DNA of 64,000 nt, from the NCBI RefSeq assembly GCF_019740315.1, contig NZ_JAHXZR010000001.1, forward strand, positions 682,001-746,000, given 5' to 3'. The notes under the pieces were generated by a model, which saw nothing but the letters and a program-made list of their open reading frames with translations, had not been told where the DNA came from and searched no databases. Below are positions 18,337-26,413 of this stretch, piece by piece. This stretch comes from Oceanobacter mangrovi. Lineage in GTDB: Bacteria > Pseudomonadota > Gammaproteobacteria > Pseudomonadales > Oceanobacteraceae. Within the stretch, counting starts at the first letter, position 1. Each line of letters opens with the position of its first letter. Position numbers and translations under genes: made by a program.

Positions 18337-19310
18337 TAAACCAACACCTTCGGTGCCGGTTGGTATTGCTGTTGGCGGGTGCGCAGCTTGTCGCGGTATT
18401 CGTTGGGATCCTTGCGGTTGCCGGTCATGCCTTCAATAGATTCCTGATGGCGCAGGGTTTCCAGCCGGCTGAGCCAGAAGCGGGTGGCGGCACCGCGTAA
18501 TACCATCTGCCAGCTTTGCTGTTCCATGATGGTGAAGGGGCGCACGGACTGGTAGCCGGCCAGCAGGGCGTCGTATTTGGCAATCTCCCATTCACCGGTC
18601 ACATCGCAGCACCAGTCGTTGGCGATGATGGCAAGGTCGTAAATCCATACCCCTTCACAGGCGTTGTACCAGTCCAGTACGGCACCAATACGTTGTTTGC
18701 CCTGTTGCTCGACAAACAGCACGTTGTCGCGGAACAGGTCACCGTGAATCCAGCCGCGTGGCAATGCTTTCCAGCGCACCCGGTTGCTCATCTGCCAGGC
18801 CATTTCGGAACTCAGCAGCCGATAGTCGGCGGGTTCCAGCCAGCGAGTCGCTTCGCTATAGATGCGTTGCCACCAGTCAAAGCCGCGGCTGTTGGGCCGT
18901 GGCTGTTCCAGTACCTTGGAAGCCAGATGCAGGCGCGCCAGCGCTTCGCCGATTTCCCAGCACTGCCGTGGGCTGGCGTCTTCGATATGGTCGCCGGGCA
19001 GCAGCTCACAGAGAATCGCGGGTTTACCGGCCAGGCTATGAAGCCAGTTACCGTGCTGGTCTGCCAGGGGAGCCGGTACCAGAAATCCGGCGTTATTAAG
19101 GTGGCGGGCCAATCGAACGAAATCCTGCACTTCCGCTGGCTGGTGGTGTTCGAACAGGGTCAGCACATAACGACCGTGCGTGGTAACAAGGCGGTAGTTG
19201 GTGTTTTCGACTCCACCATTAATATCGCTGGCTTGTGTCAGTTCTCCCAACGCAAAGGCTTGCAGGAATTGGCCGAGTTCGGCTGTTGTCAGTCGGGTGT
19301 AAACCGCCAT
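18336..19310 (-). CDS. thrB: Homoserine kinase (APH-fold, ThrB type II)
   Basis: Phosphorylates homoserine in threonine biosynthesis; cytoplasmic. Aminoglycoside-phosphotransferase fold with the catalytic loop HGDLFRDNVLF and the metal-binding segment VLDWYNACEGVW. I start at the ATG at 19310 (MAVYTRLTTAEL), which aligns with the MSVFTPL start of Pseudomonas ThrB; an upstream in-frame ATG at 19376 would add 22 hydrophobic residues. 324 residues. Unrelated to the flanking betaine genes and probably a resident housekeeping gene. Confidence 0.88.
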   Translation of the reverse strand: MAVYTRLTTAELGQFLQAFALGELTQASDINGGVENTNYRLVTTHGRYVLTLFEHHQPAEVQDFVRLARHLNNAGFLVPAPLADQHGNWLHSLAGKPAILCELLPGDHIEDASPRQCWEIGEALARLHLASKVLEQPRPNSRGFDWWQRIYSEATRWLEPADYRLLSSEMAWQMSNRVRWKALPRGWIHGDLFRDNVLFVEQQGKQRIGAVLDWYNACEGVWIYDLAIIANDWCCDVTGEWEIAKYDALLAGYQSVRPFTIMEQQSWQMVLRGAATRFWLSRLETLRHQESIEGMTGNRKDPNEYRDKLRTRQQQYQPAPKVLV

Positions 19311-19741
19311 GGGAGGGTACTCGCTTAATAACAGATACTGGGTTGAGAGACACAAAAGCACCGGCCAGCATGCCATTCTGTAAAAAAGCGGCCTGTCTGA
19401 CTGCGACAGGCAGGTCTGTATTTACGTCAGTTGGTAGTGAGAATCAATCCATATTGTGTTACTGGATGAAACAAAACGGGGCGCGGCAGGGGGGCTTTGG
19501 AAACGATCTGGTGCGTTTTTGGGAATTTTTGGAAAGCTGATTGTTTTTTAACCGTAGTGAAAAATTTTTATTAAATGGTCGTTTAAAGAAAAAAGCACTG
19601 AACGCGAATTAAAGTCCAATTACGACGTCGCTTTTGGATAACAGTGGTGATTTTAGGCCATTGCGGAATTTTGTTGGCCTGTCGATTGCTAAAACTTGTT
19701 CAAAGCAACTTCCTCCCACTTTCCGTCCTGAGGGTGTCATT
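19311..19741. other. 431-bp divergent thrB-gbdR intergenic region
   Basis: No gene seen. A/T-rich around 19545-19600, consistent with promoter DNA. No specific operator recognised. Confidence 0.4.
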
Positions 19742-20884
19742 ATGAAATCAACTCCATCTGATCTGACTGTGCAGACTTTCAAAGTCGCTGCTCGTCCTAC
19801 CCGGGTCGGTTTTTTGTTGTTGGATAACTTCACCATGATGGCACTGGCGACCGCGGTTGAACCGCTGCGGATGGCGAACCAGCTGAGTGGTCGTGAACTG
19901 TATTCCTGGTCACTGGTCAGCTCCACTGGCAAGGCCGTGCGCGCCAGCGACGGTATTCCTGTGATGCCTGAGTTTTCTACCAGTAATGCGCCTTTGTTCG
20001 ACACCCTGATTGTGGTGGGCGGCGTTAACATCGTGCAGAGCTGCGGCAAGGCGGAAGTCGATTACGTTGCCTCGCTGGGCCGCAAGGAAATTGTATTGGG
20101 TGGTATCTGTACCGGTGCGCTGGCTTTGGCGGCGGCCAAACTGCTCGACGGTTACAGCGTCAGCGCCCACTGGGAATGTATCGCGTCGCTGAAAGAGCGT
20201 TACCCGAACGTAAACTGCAACACCCGTTTGTTCACTGTTGACCGTGATCGCATCACTGCCTCAGGTGGTACTGCGCCACTTGATATGATGCTGTACCTGA
20301 TTTCAGCCCAGCACGGTGCCGCACTGGCCAACGGTATTTCTGAAATGTTCGTTTACGACCGTATGCGTAACCAGGCTGACCAACAGCGCATTCCGCTGCG
20401 TCACCTGCTGAGTTCAGCGCAGCCAAAACTGGTTGAAATCGTTGAGCTGATGGAAGCCAACATTGAAGAGCCAATCGAACTGGAAGATCTGGCAGCCTTC
20501 GCTGGTATCTCCCGTCGCCAGCTGGAGCGGCTGTTCCACAACTATCTGGATTGCACGCCATCGCGCTACTACCTCAAGCTGCGCCTGGACCGTGCCCGTC
20601 AGTTGCTGAAGCAAACCACCATGCCGGTAATCGAAATCTCCACCGCCTGTGGTTTTGTTTCCACCCCGCACTTCAGCCGTTGCTACCGCAAGTACATGGG
20701 TGTGTCGCCACGTGAGGAGCGTATGGGCACCTGGAACGACAATGTGGATAACGGTTATACCCGTGCCGCTAACGACACCGCAGGTTTTGGTGCCCCAGCT
20801 GAAAGCACCGGCCCGAACCCGCTGGCTGCTGCCCGTTACGAACCAAGTTTTGGTTCCGTGAAACTGGAAAGCAGCTTCGGCTGA
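19742..20884 (+). CDS. gbdR: GbdR-like AraC-family activator with DJ-1/PfpI-like sensor domain
   Basis: Activator of glycine betaine/dimethylglycine catabolic genes in Pseudomonas. N-terminal class-I glutamine-amidotransferase-like sensor (residues about 15-190, including GGICTGALALAAAKLLDG) and C-terminal AraC HTH pair (GISRRQLERLFHNYLDCTPSRYY, CGFVSTPHFSRCYRKYMGVSPREER read in pieces). The ATG at 19742 gives 380 residues and aligns with GbdR; an upstream in-frame ATG at 19634 lacks a ribosome site. The tail after residue about 330 is longer than needed and rich in Asn, Ala and Ser. gbcA, gbcB and a dipeptidase flank it, supporting the assignment over other GATase1-AraC regulators. Confidence 0.87.
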   Translation: MKSTPSDLTVQTFKVAARPTRVGFLLLDNFTMMALATAVEPLRMANQLSGRELYSWSLVSSTGKAVRASDGIPVMPEFSTSNAPLFDTLIVVGGVNIVQSCGKAEVDYVASLGRKEIVLGGICTGALALAAAKLLDGYSVSAHWECIASLKERYPNVNCNTRLFTVDRDRITASGGTAPLDMMLYLISAQHGAALANGISEMFVYDRMRNQADQQRIPLRHLLSSAQPKLVEIVELMEANIEEPIELEDLAAFAGISRRQLERLFHNYLDCTPSRYYLKLRLDRARQLLKQTTMPVIEISTACGFVSTPHFSRCYRKYMGVSPREERMGTWNDNVDNGYTRAANDTAGFGAPAESTGPNPLAAARYEPSFGSVKLESSFG

Positions 20885-20959
20885 GGCTTTACTGAAAGTA
20901 TCCCTTTTTAGAATCAAGCGAGAGAGCTGCTGATTCGTTCTGTCCCCGCAGGTTGTGAT

Positions 20960-20992
20960 TCCCCGCAGACTCACGCCTGACGGGGATTTTTT
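20960..20992 (+). terminator. Terminator after gbdR
   Basis: TCCCCG (20960-20965) pairs with CGGGGA (20981-20986) across a 15-nt loop, followed by TTTTTT. It lies 76 bp after the gbdR stop. Confidence 0.7.
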
Positions 20993-21305
20993 ATACCTGA
21001 CGGGTGTGTTCGGATCTGACGTCGGAAGTAGGTTGGGCCGCGCCCAACAATGGCTGTGCATGGCCCGGCCTTCATAAATGCTCCCGTCTCCAGTCTGACG
21101 CCGCTGGCCTGATCGGCGTCGCATTCAGTCAGATACGAATTTTCCAATCCCCTAGACTGGTTGTTGTAGCGGTTAGCCAGACCTCGTGCCATGGGTCTGT
21201 GCTGGTTCGTAAGAACCATGTCAGTGGGGTCGGTCCTCCCAATACTCCGATCTTGCTGGCATCAGTGGTACGAACTCTTCATGAGTTCGCCTTGTCTGTA
21301 TTTGT

Positions 21306-21330
21306 GGGCTCCTGCGGGAGCCCTTTTTTT
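21306..21330 (+). terminator. Orphan intrinsic terminator upstream of dipeptidase gene
   Basis: GGGCTCC-TGC-GGGAGCCC followed by T8. It is about 190 bp before the dipeptidase start and 420 bp after the gbdR stop, with its own terminator already behind gbdR. This suggests either a short non-coding transcript ending here or an attenuated leader. Confidence 0.8.
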
Positions 21331-21521
21331 ATCTGCCCGATTTGTCACCCCTCATATTGCTGGCTGGCGGCGCCGGAATGGCCAATGTCGCATCCAGACA
21401 GACGCCTTGTTGTTACGCTTCTTAGACTGGCCATGATTCATACCTGCGACCAGTGCCTGTCTGGCATCTTTTCACCGCTCGGGAACTTATGTCGCAATCG
21501 TCCATCCAGGGGAAACTCATC

Positions 21522-22502
21522 ATGACTGAAGCCCAGCAAGTACACGCAGATTCCATCGTTATTGATGGTCTGATCATCGCTAAATGGAACCGCGAACTGT
21601 TCGAAGACATGCGTAAGGGCGGCCTGACGGCGGCTAACTGTACCGTGTCGGTATGGGAAGATTTCCAGAAGACGGTCGACAACATCGTTGAGATGAACAA
21701 CCTGATCGAAGCCAACAGCGATCTGGTGATGAAAGTCAAAACCACGGCTGACATCCTCAAAGCCAAGGAACTGGGCAAGACCGGCATCATGATGGGCTTC
21801 CAGAACTCCTACGCGTTTGAAGACCAGCTCGGTTATGTGCAGGTCTTCAAGGACCTCGGCGTTGGTGTGGTGCAGATGTGTTACAACACCCAGAACCTGG
21901 TTGGTACTGGCTGTTACGAGCGTGATGGTGGCCTGTCTGACTACGGTCGTGAAGTGGTTGCTGAAATGAACCGTGTGGGCATCATGTGTGACCTGTCACA
22001 CGTGGGTTCCAAGACTTCTGAAGAAGTGATTCTGGAGTCCAAAAAACCGGTTTGTTATTCCCACTGCCTGCCATCCGGCCTCAAAGCGCACCCACGTAAC
22101 AAGTCTGACGAAGAACTCAAGTTCATCGCTGACCACGGTGGTTTTGTTGGTGTGACCATGTTTGCGCCGTTCCTGAAAAACGGCATTGATTCCACCATCG
22201 ACGACTACGCCGAAGCGATCGAATACATCGTTAATATCTGTGGCGTGGACAACGTCGGTATCGGCACTGACTTCACCCAGGGCCACGGTCATGACTTCTT
22301 CGAATGGCTGACCCACGACAAGGGCTACGCCCGTCGTCTGACCAACTTCGGCAAGATCGTTAACCCGGCCGGTATCCGTACCGTCGGTGAATTCCCGAAC
22401 CTGACCGAAACCCTGCTGAAGCGCGGCTTTAACGCTACCGACGTTGCCAAGATTATGGGCGGCAACTGGGTTCGTGTTCTGAAGGACGTTTGGGGCGAAT
22501 AA
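21522..22502 (+). CDS. Membrane dipeptidase-family (peptidase M19) protein
   Basis: Renal-dipeptidase-type metallohydrolase, 326 residues. Metal-site segments: VIDGLI near the N-terminus, DLSHVGSKT, YSHCLPSG and GIGTDFTQGHGHDF. No signal peptide from the ATG at 21522, which has AGGGGA eight bases upstream; a longer in-frame start at 21453 lacks this. A homologous dipeptidase gene is the first gene of the dimethylglycine (dgc) operon in Pseudomonas aeruginosa, so its place beside gbdR is consistent with the betaine regulon. Its physiological substrate there is not known to me. Confidence 0.87.
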   Translation: MTEAQQVHADSIVIDGLIIAKWNRELFEDMRKGGLTAANCTVSVWEDFQKTVDNIVEMNNLIEANSDLVMKVKTTADILKAKELGKTGIMMGFQNSYAFEDQLGYVQVFKDLGVGVVQMCYNTQNLVGTGCYERDGGLSDYGREVVAEMNRVGIMCDLSHVGSKTSEEVILESKKPVCYSHCLPSGLKAHPRNKSDEELKFIADHGGFVGVTMFAPFLKNGIDSTIDDYAEAIEYIVNICGVDNVGIGTDFTQGHGHDFFEWLTHDKGYARRLTNFGKIVNPAGIRTVGEFPNLTETLLKRGFNATDVAKIMGGNWVRVLKDVWGE

Positions 22503-22811
22503 TTCCCCTTCCTGTGCAAGCGTTTCCACGTTCTGCGTGGGAACGCCGCTGTGTTCTGCCACCGGAATCGTTGTTTTGGTAGGCGGGAATTAATTCCCGG
22601 GAGTTGTTAACCGGCTCTTGCCAGCGCGAATAAATTCGCTCCTACACCGATGTACTCGTTCCCACGTTTTAGGTGGGAAGGCTGCGGATGTTCTGCCAGC
22701 GGAATAATCCGTTTTCAGTCGCTTCCCTTTGCTGCGTTCTGCCTGACGAGGGCCGTCGTGGTAAGGTGCAGGCCGGATTGGATTTCCGGCAGCGGCCGGT
22801 CAGGAACACCC
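22503..22811. other. Repeat-rich intergenic region upstream of EamA gene
   Basis: No gene seen. Contains hairpins such as CGTTTCCACG...CGTGGGAACG (22518-22545), GGGAATTAATTCCC (22586-22599), GCGAATAAATTCGC (22627-22640) and TTCCCACGTTTTAGGTGGGAA (about 22659-22679). These look like dispersed palindromic repeats rather than regulatory sites. Confidence 0.5.
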
Positions 22812-23771
22812 ATGCAGGCATCGCAGTCTCCGCAACAAACTTCCCCGGCAGCAACAGAACAAAACCCCCAGCGCAGTATGCTGATGGCGATCATGCTGTT
22901 TGCCACTCCGCCACTGCTGTGGGCCGGTAATTTTATTGTCGGCAAGGCGATCAGTAATCAGGTGATTCCGGCGGATCTGACGCTGGTGCGCTGGATCATT
23001 GGCCTCTGTGTGATGCTGCCGCTGGCGATTCCGGCGCTGAAGCGCGACTGGCGCAAATATCGCCGCTATCCACTGCGGATTCTGGCCACCTCATTGAGCG
23101 GGATTACCGCTTTCAGCCTGTTGGTCTACACCGCCTTGCATCACACCTCTGGCACCAATGGCTTGCTGCTGAATTCCTTTATCCCGGTGCTGATCCTGCT
23201 GTTTTCGGCACTTTTCTACGGCGCTCGGTTACGACTGTTGCAGGTGGTCGGGCTACTGATTTCGTTTGCCGGGGTGTTCACCATTGTCTTCAAGGGCGAT
23301 CCGGCCGGACTGTTGGCGCTGGCGTTTTCGGAAGGGGATTTATTGCTGCTGGCAGCGATGGTGAGTTTTGCCTTTTACACCCTCTGGCTGAAGCAGATTC
23401 CGGCCGACATCGACCGTCTTGGTTTGTTGTGTGTGCAGGTGTGTCTGACCCTGATCGTGGTGGCGCCGATGTCGCTGCTGCAGCACAGCCTCACCACAGT
23501 GACGAACCATTGGGACTGGACTGCGATTCAGGCTGTGGCCTTTATCGGCGTTGGACCGTCATTTCTGTCGTATATCTTTTATTCCCACTGCGTCGGTTAT
23601 CTGGGGGCGGAAAAAGCCAGTCTCAGTATTCACCTGATCCCGGTCTTTGGAGTGGTATTATCTGTGCTGTTTCTGGGCGAGCAGGTGCATGGTTTTCACC
23701 TCGCCGGTATCGCCGCCATTCTGGTCGGCATTGCGATTTGCAACCGTAAAACGGCCGCCAAACAATCCTGA
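22812..23771 (+). CDS. EamA/DMT-family transporter
   Basis: Inner-membrane drug/metabolite transporter with ten predicted helices in two EamA repeats. From the ATG at 22812 the protein has a polar 20-residue leader and then continuous hydrophobic segments beginning LMAIMLFATPPLLWAGNF; 319 residues. Longer in-frame starts would translate intergenic repeat DNA. Followed 23 bp later by the MaoC-like gene, possibly co-transcribed. Substrate unknown. Confidence 0.87.
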   Translation: MQASQSPQQTSPAATEQNPQRSMLMAIMLFATPPLLWAGNFIVGKAISNQVIPADLTLVRWIIGLCVMLPLAIPALKRDWRKYRRYPLRILATSLSGITAFSLLVYTALHHTSGTNGLLLNSFIPVLILLFSALFYGARLRLLQVVGLLISFAGVFTIVFKGDPAGLLALAFSEGDLLLLAAMVSFAFYTLWLKQIPADIDRLGLLCVQVCLTLIVVAPMSLLQHSLTTVTNHWDWTAIQAVAFIGVGPSFLSYIFYSHCVGYLGAEKASLSIHLIPVFGVVLSVLFLGEQVHGFHLAGIAAILVGIAICNRKTAAKQS

Positions 23772-23794
23772 AATAGACAGCCGGAGAGCAGGGC

Positions 23795-24244
23795 ATGACG
23801 GAATATTATCTGGAAGATTTCAGTCTGGGACAGCAGTTCGAAAGCGCCAGCTACCCGGTGGATGAAGCCAGTATCAAGGGATTTGCTGCCGAGTTTGATC
23901 CGCAACCTTTTCATCTCGACGAAGCGGCTGCCAAAGGCACCCTGTTTCAGGGGTTGGCCGCCAGTGGCTGGAATACCGCCGCGATTACCATGAAGTTGAT
24001 GGTCGAAGGGCCATTCAAACCGGTTGGCGGCCTGATCGGCGCGGGTATTGATGAGCTGAGCTGGCCGCAGCCGGTGCGGCCCGGCGATGTGCTGACCGCG
24101 GTTACTGAAGTCCTGGAAAAACGCCAGTCAAAGTCACGGCCGGAACGCGGCATTATGAAGATTCGCACCACCACCTATAACCAACGGCGGGAAGTGGTGC
24201 AAACCTATGTCGCCAGTATGGTGGTGCAAACCCGGCCGCAGTGA
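23795..24244 (+). CDS. MaoC-like hotdog-fold dehydratase
   Basis: 149-residue single-hotdog protein of the (R)-specific enoyl-CoA hydratase/MaoC family. Active-site segment FAAEFDPQPFHLDEAAAKG has the Asp and His of the family, followed by GLAASGWNTAA. Stops 17 bp before the convergent qhpG gene end. It may act on an acyl-CoA intermediate; no pathway link is visible. Confidence 0.85.
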   Translation: MTEYYLEDFSLGQQFESASYPVDEASIKGFAAEFDPQPFHLDEAAAKGTLFQGLAASGWNTAAITMKLMVEGPFKPVGGLIGAGIDELSWPQPVRPGDVLTAVTEVLEKRQSKSRPERGIMKIRTTTYNQRREVVQTYVASMVVQTRPQ

Positions 24245-24261
24245 GCCGGACACCACAATCA

Positions 24262-25665
24262 TTACGCCAAGGCCTTGCTCGGCTCCGCAATCCAGCCCTG
24301 ACTGATCATCCAGCCCAGCAGCTGACGGATGTTGGTGCCTGCGGGTGTCAGCTGTTGCAGCAGCGCCAGAGTGCCCTGCAAATCTGCTGGCTGTGGTTGC
24401 AGCTGGCGTAACAGCGGTGCCAGCTCGACGCCATCCAGATGCCAGAAGCCCAGCGGCTGATCCGGCGTAATCACCACTTCGGCCAGCCGAATCAGCTGCT
24501 TGTCGACCACTGGTCGCAGGCAAATCTGTAGCTGCTCCGGTGTGGTCGTCTGGTGCAGCGGCTGCAGGTCTGGCCATACCCGTCGCTGTTGCCAGAACGG
24601 CTGTTGGGGCCACTGTTCTTCCGTGCGGCAGAAGTCGCGGCCGGTACGGGAGAATCGATAGAACAGCTGTTCGATACGCTGACGATAGAAGTCTTTGGCT
24701 AGATGGCCATTGGCTGGCTGGCGCAGCAAGGTGTTGATCACCGCTGGCGCCTGCAACGCTGACGACATCGATTGAAAGATGCCATTGCCCGACAATGGAT
24801 CGACCGCCATGGCAGCATCGCCGATGCGCAAATAACGCTCACCAATCAGATCCTGATTCAAAACCTGGCCGGCGGTGCGGGCCTGAATAGCGCCAATCGG
24901 TTTGGCGTGCTGCATGAATTTACCAGCGGCGGGGATCTGTTGCAGCTGTTGCTGGCACCAGTAGGCCAGTTCGGCTTTCGGCGGCAGCTGGGTGTGGTCG
25001 GCATCGACCATCAACTGCAGGTAACGCATGCCAGATGGCAGTGCTGCCATCCAGGCCCAGCCGAGCGGAAAACTTTCCACTGCCGAACAGGCGGTTGTCG
25101 CCGGGCCATACCAGCGTTGTAACAAGGCCAGGGTGTTGCAGCCTTTCAGGCGTTCGAGGCCAGAAGCCGGTGCTGCCCGGCCCCGGGCTTCAACCAGAAA
25201 GTCACCTTCCAGATAGAACTGGCCATGACCGCTGTTCTTGTCAGAGTCGTTACCAGCGTTGTTATCAGAGCCGTTATCAGTACCAGTACTGACGTTGACC
25301 CGCACCTTGTCAGGCAACACCAGATGATGCTGTACGCGACCCTCAATAACCTGTACGCCGCAGGCCAGCAAATCTTCTTGCAGCCCTTTGTCGAACTGGC
25401 GTCGTTCGATCAGGCGTTCGGTATTGGCGGCACTGCTGACGCCATTCCAGCTTACCCGTCGTGGTGACGGCGGCTGAATATACTGCAAGGCGGTCACCAG
25501 TCCGGCGGCTTTCATGGCACCATAAACCCGTTCGGAAATCCCTTCAACGGCATGAAACGGCCGGGGTTGGCTCACCAGACTGACCTGATAACCGAGATTA
25601 CGCAGGGCAATGGCGGTGACCGCTCCGGCGGGGCCACCTCCGAGTACCAGAATACGTTCAGACAT
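24262..25665 (-). CDS. qhpG: QhpG-like flavin monooxygenase (amine dehydrogenase gamma-subunit Trp hydroxylation)
   Basis: FAD-dependent monooxygenase of 467 residues. In Paracoccus, QhpG dihydroxylates the Trp of the crosslinked gamma-subunit to start cysteine tryptophylquinone formation. Seen: dinucleotide motif LGGGPAGAV (residues 8-16) and the second FAD motif RIGDAAMAVDPLSGNG. Residues about 127-150 form an unusual Asn/Asp/Ser/Gly-rich insertion encoded by repetitive DNA at about 25220-25290. The start overlaps the end of the protease gene by 8 bp, and it is the last gene of the qhp locus. Without the context it would be called a tryptophan-halogenase-like oxidoreductase. Confidence 0.87.
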   Translation of the reverse strand: MSERILVLGGGPAGAVTAIALRNLGYQVSLVSQPRPFHAVEGISERVYGAMKAAGLVTALQYIQPPSPRRVSWNGVSSAANTERLIERRQFDKGLQEDLLACGVQVIEGRVQHHLVLPDKVRVNVSTGTDNGSDNNAGNDSDKNSGHGQFYLEGDFLVEARGRAAPASGLERLKGCNTLALLQRWYGPATTACSAVESFPLGWAWMAALPSGMRYLQLMVDADHTQLPPKAELAYWCQQQLQQIPAAGKFMQHAKPIGAIQARTAGQVLNQDLIGERYLRIGDAAMAVDPLSGNGIFQSMSSALQAPAVINTLLRQPANGHLAKDFYRQRIEQLFYRFSRTGRDFCRTEEQWPQQPFWQQRRVWPDLQPLHQTTTPEQLQICLRPVVDKQLIRLAEVVITPDQPLGFWHLDGVELAPLLRQLQPQPADLQGTLALLQQLTPAGTNIRQLLGWMISQGWIAEPSKALA

Positions 25666-26413
25666 AGGGGGCCTCCTGTGTCACGCTATTGCTGCTGACA
25701 GGCTGGCGGTATTCACGGCCGCGGAAGTGGGCGTTTTTATGCAGCCAGTGCAAGGCCTGATCCGAGCCACTGAGGTGATACTCGATGCCCTGAAACTGGC
25801 GTAGTGAGTGAGCCAGCAGACCTGTGATATGGGCGCAGCCCATGCTGGCACCAGAGCGACCGAGCTGGTTATCCAGTGGCCGCACACAACCGGCAACGTC
25901 GGCCTGTTCGGTGGCCAGATAGACCCAGTTTGGATGGTCACAGCGGGCGTCGCCGGTGGCGCGGATCACTTCCGGGTAGGCAGCCGGAAAGACCGGTTCA
26001 CCCTGGGCCGGGCTGGCGGCAACCAGAATCACTCCCAGTTCGGCGGCGATTTCACAGGCGCATTTCAGTGTTGGGCGATCCTGGCGCAGACCGAGGCTGA
26101 GGTTGATGATTTCGCAGCCCTGATCGACCAGCCATTCAATCGCGGCGGCGACCTGCATGGCGGTGGTGCCGTTGCCCTGTTGGAACACCTGTGCAGACAC
26201 CAGTTCACACTCGGGCGCCAGGCTCAGAATAATGCGGGCAATGTCACTGCCATGGCCGCTGCGGTCTGGCTGGGCATCATCTTGCCAGAGTTGATTCTGT
26301 TCAATCACAAAGGCGGTCTGACGGACAACCCGGGCATCGGCTGCCAGACTGCTGTTGAGGCCGGAATCAACAATACCGACCCGTACGGGTGTTATATGGC
26401 CTGTGTCAGGCAT
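25658..26413 (-). CDS. qhpE: QhpE-like subtilisin-family (S8) serine protease
   Basis: Cytoplasmic subtilisin-like protease that in the QHNDH pathway removes the 28-residue leader of the gamma-subunit precursor. 251 residues, no signal peptide. Catalytic triad visible: Asp16 (VDSG), His54 (SGHGSD), Ser190 (GASMGCAHITG). The segment corresponding to the subtilisin oxyanion Asn (AAGN) reads AASPAQG, so that residue seems replaced. Overlaps both neighbours (8 bp with qhpF, 8 bp with qhpG), showing tight coupling. Confidence 0.88.
   Translation of the reverse strand: MPDTGHITPVRVGIVDSGLNSSLAADARVVRQTAFVIEQNQLWQDDAQPDRSGHGSDIARIILSLAPECELVSAQVFQQGNGTTAMQVAAAIEWLVDQGCEIINLSLGLRQDRPTLKCACEIAAELGVILVAASPAQGEPVFPAAYPEVIRATGDARCDHPNWVYLATEQADVAGCVRPLDNQLGRSGASMGCAHITGLLAHSLRQFQGIEYHLSGSDQALHWLHKNAHFRGREYRQPVSSNSVTQEAPYV

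Larger units (their letters stand above)
20885..21521. other. 637-bp gene-poor interval between gbdR and dipeptidase gene
   Basis: Holds the gbdR terminator (20960-20992), a Wgggcc/gcccaac-type palindrome (21030-21070) and a second intrinsic terminator (21306-21330) with no annotated gene in front of it. The 300 bp ahead of that second terminator could encode a small RNA or a leader of the dipeptidase message. Open frames here look like non-coding shadows, with no family resemblance. Confidence 0.45.

Noticed and set aside
21004-21525. 173-codon plus-strand open frame between gbdR and the dipeptidase gene
   Set aside because: It crosses palindromic repeats and an intrinsic terminator, shows no domain, and lacks a ribosome-binding site.
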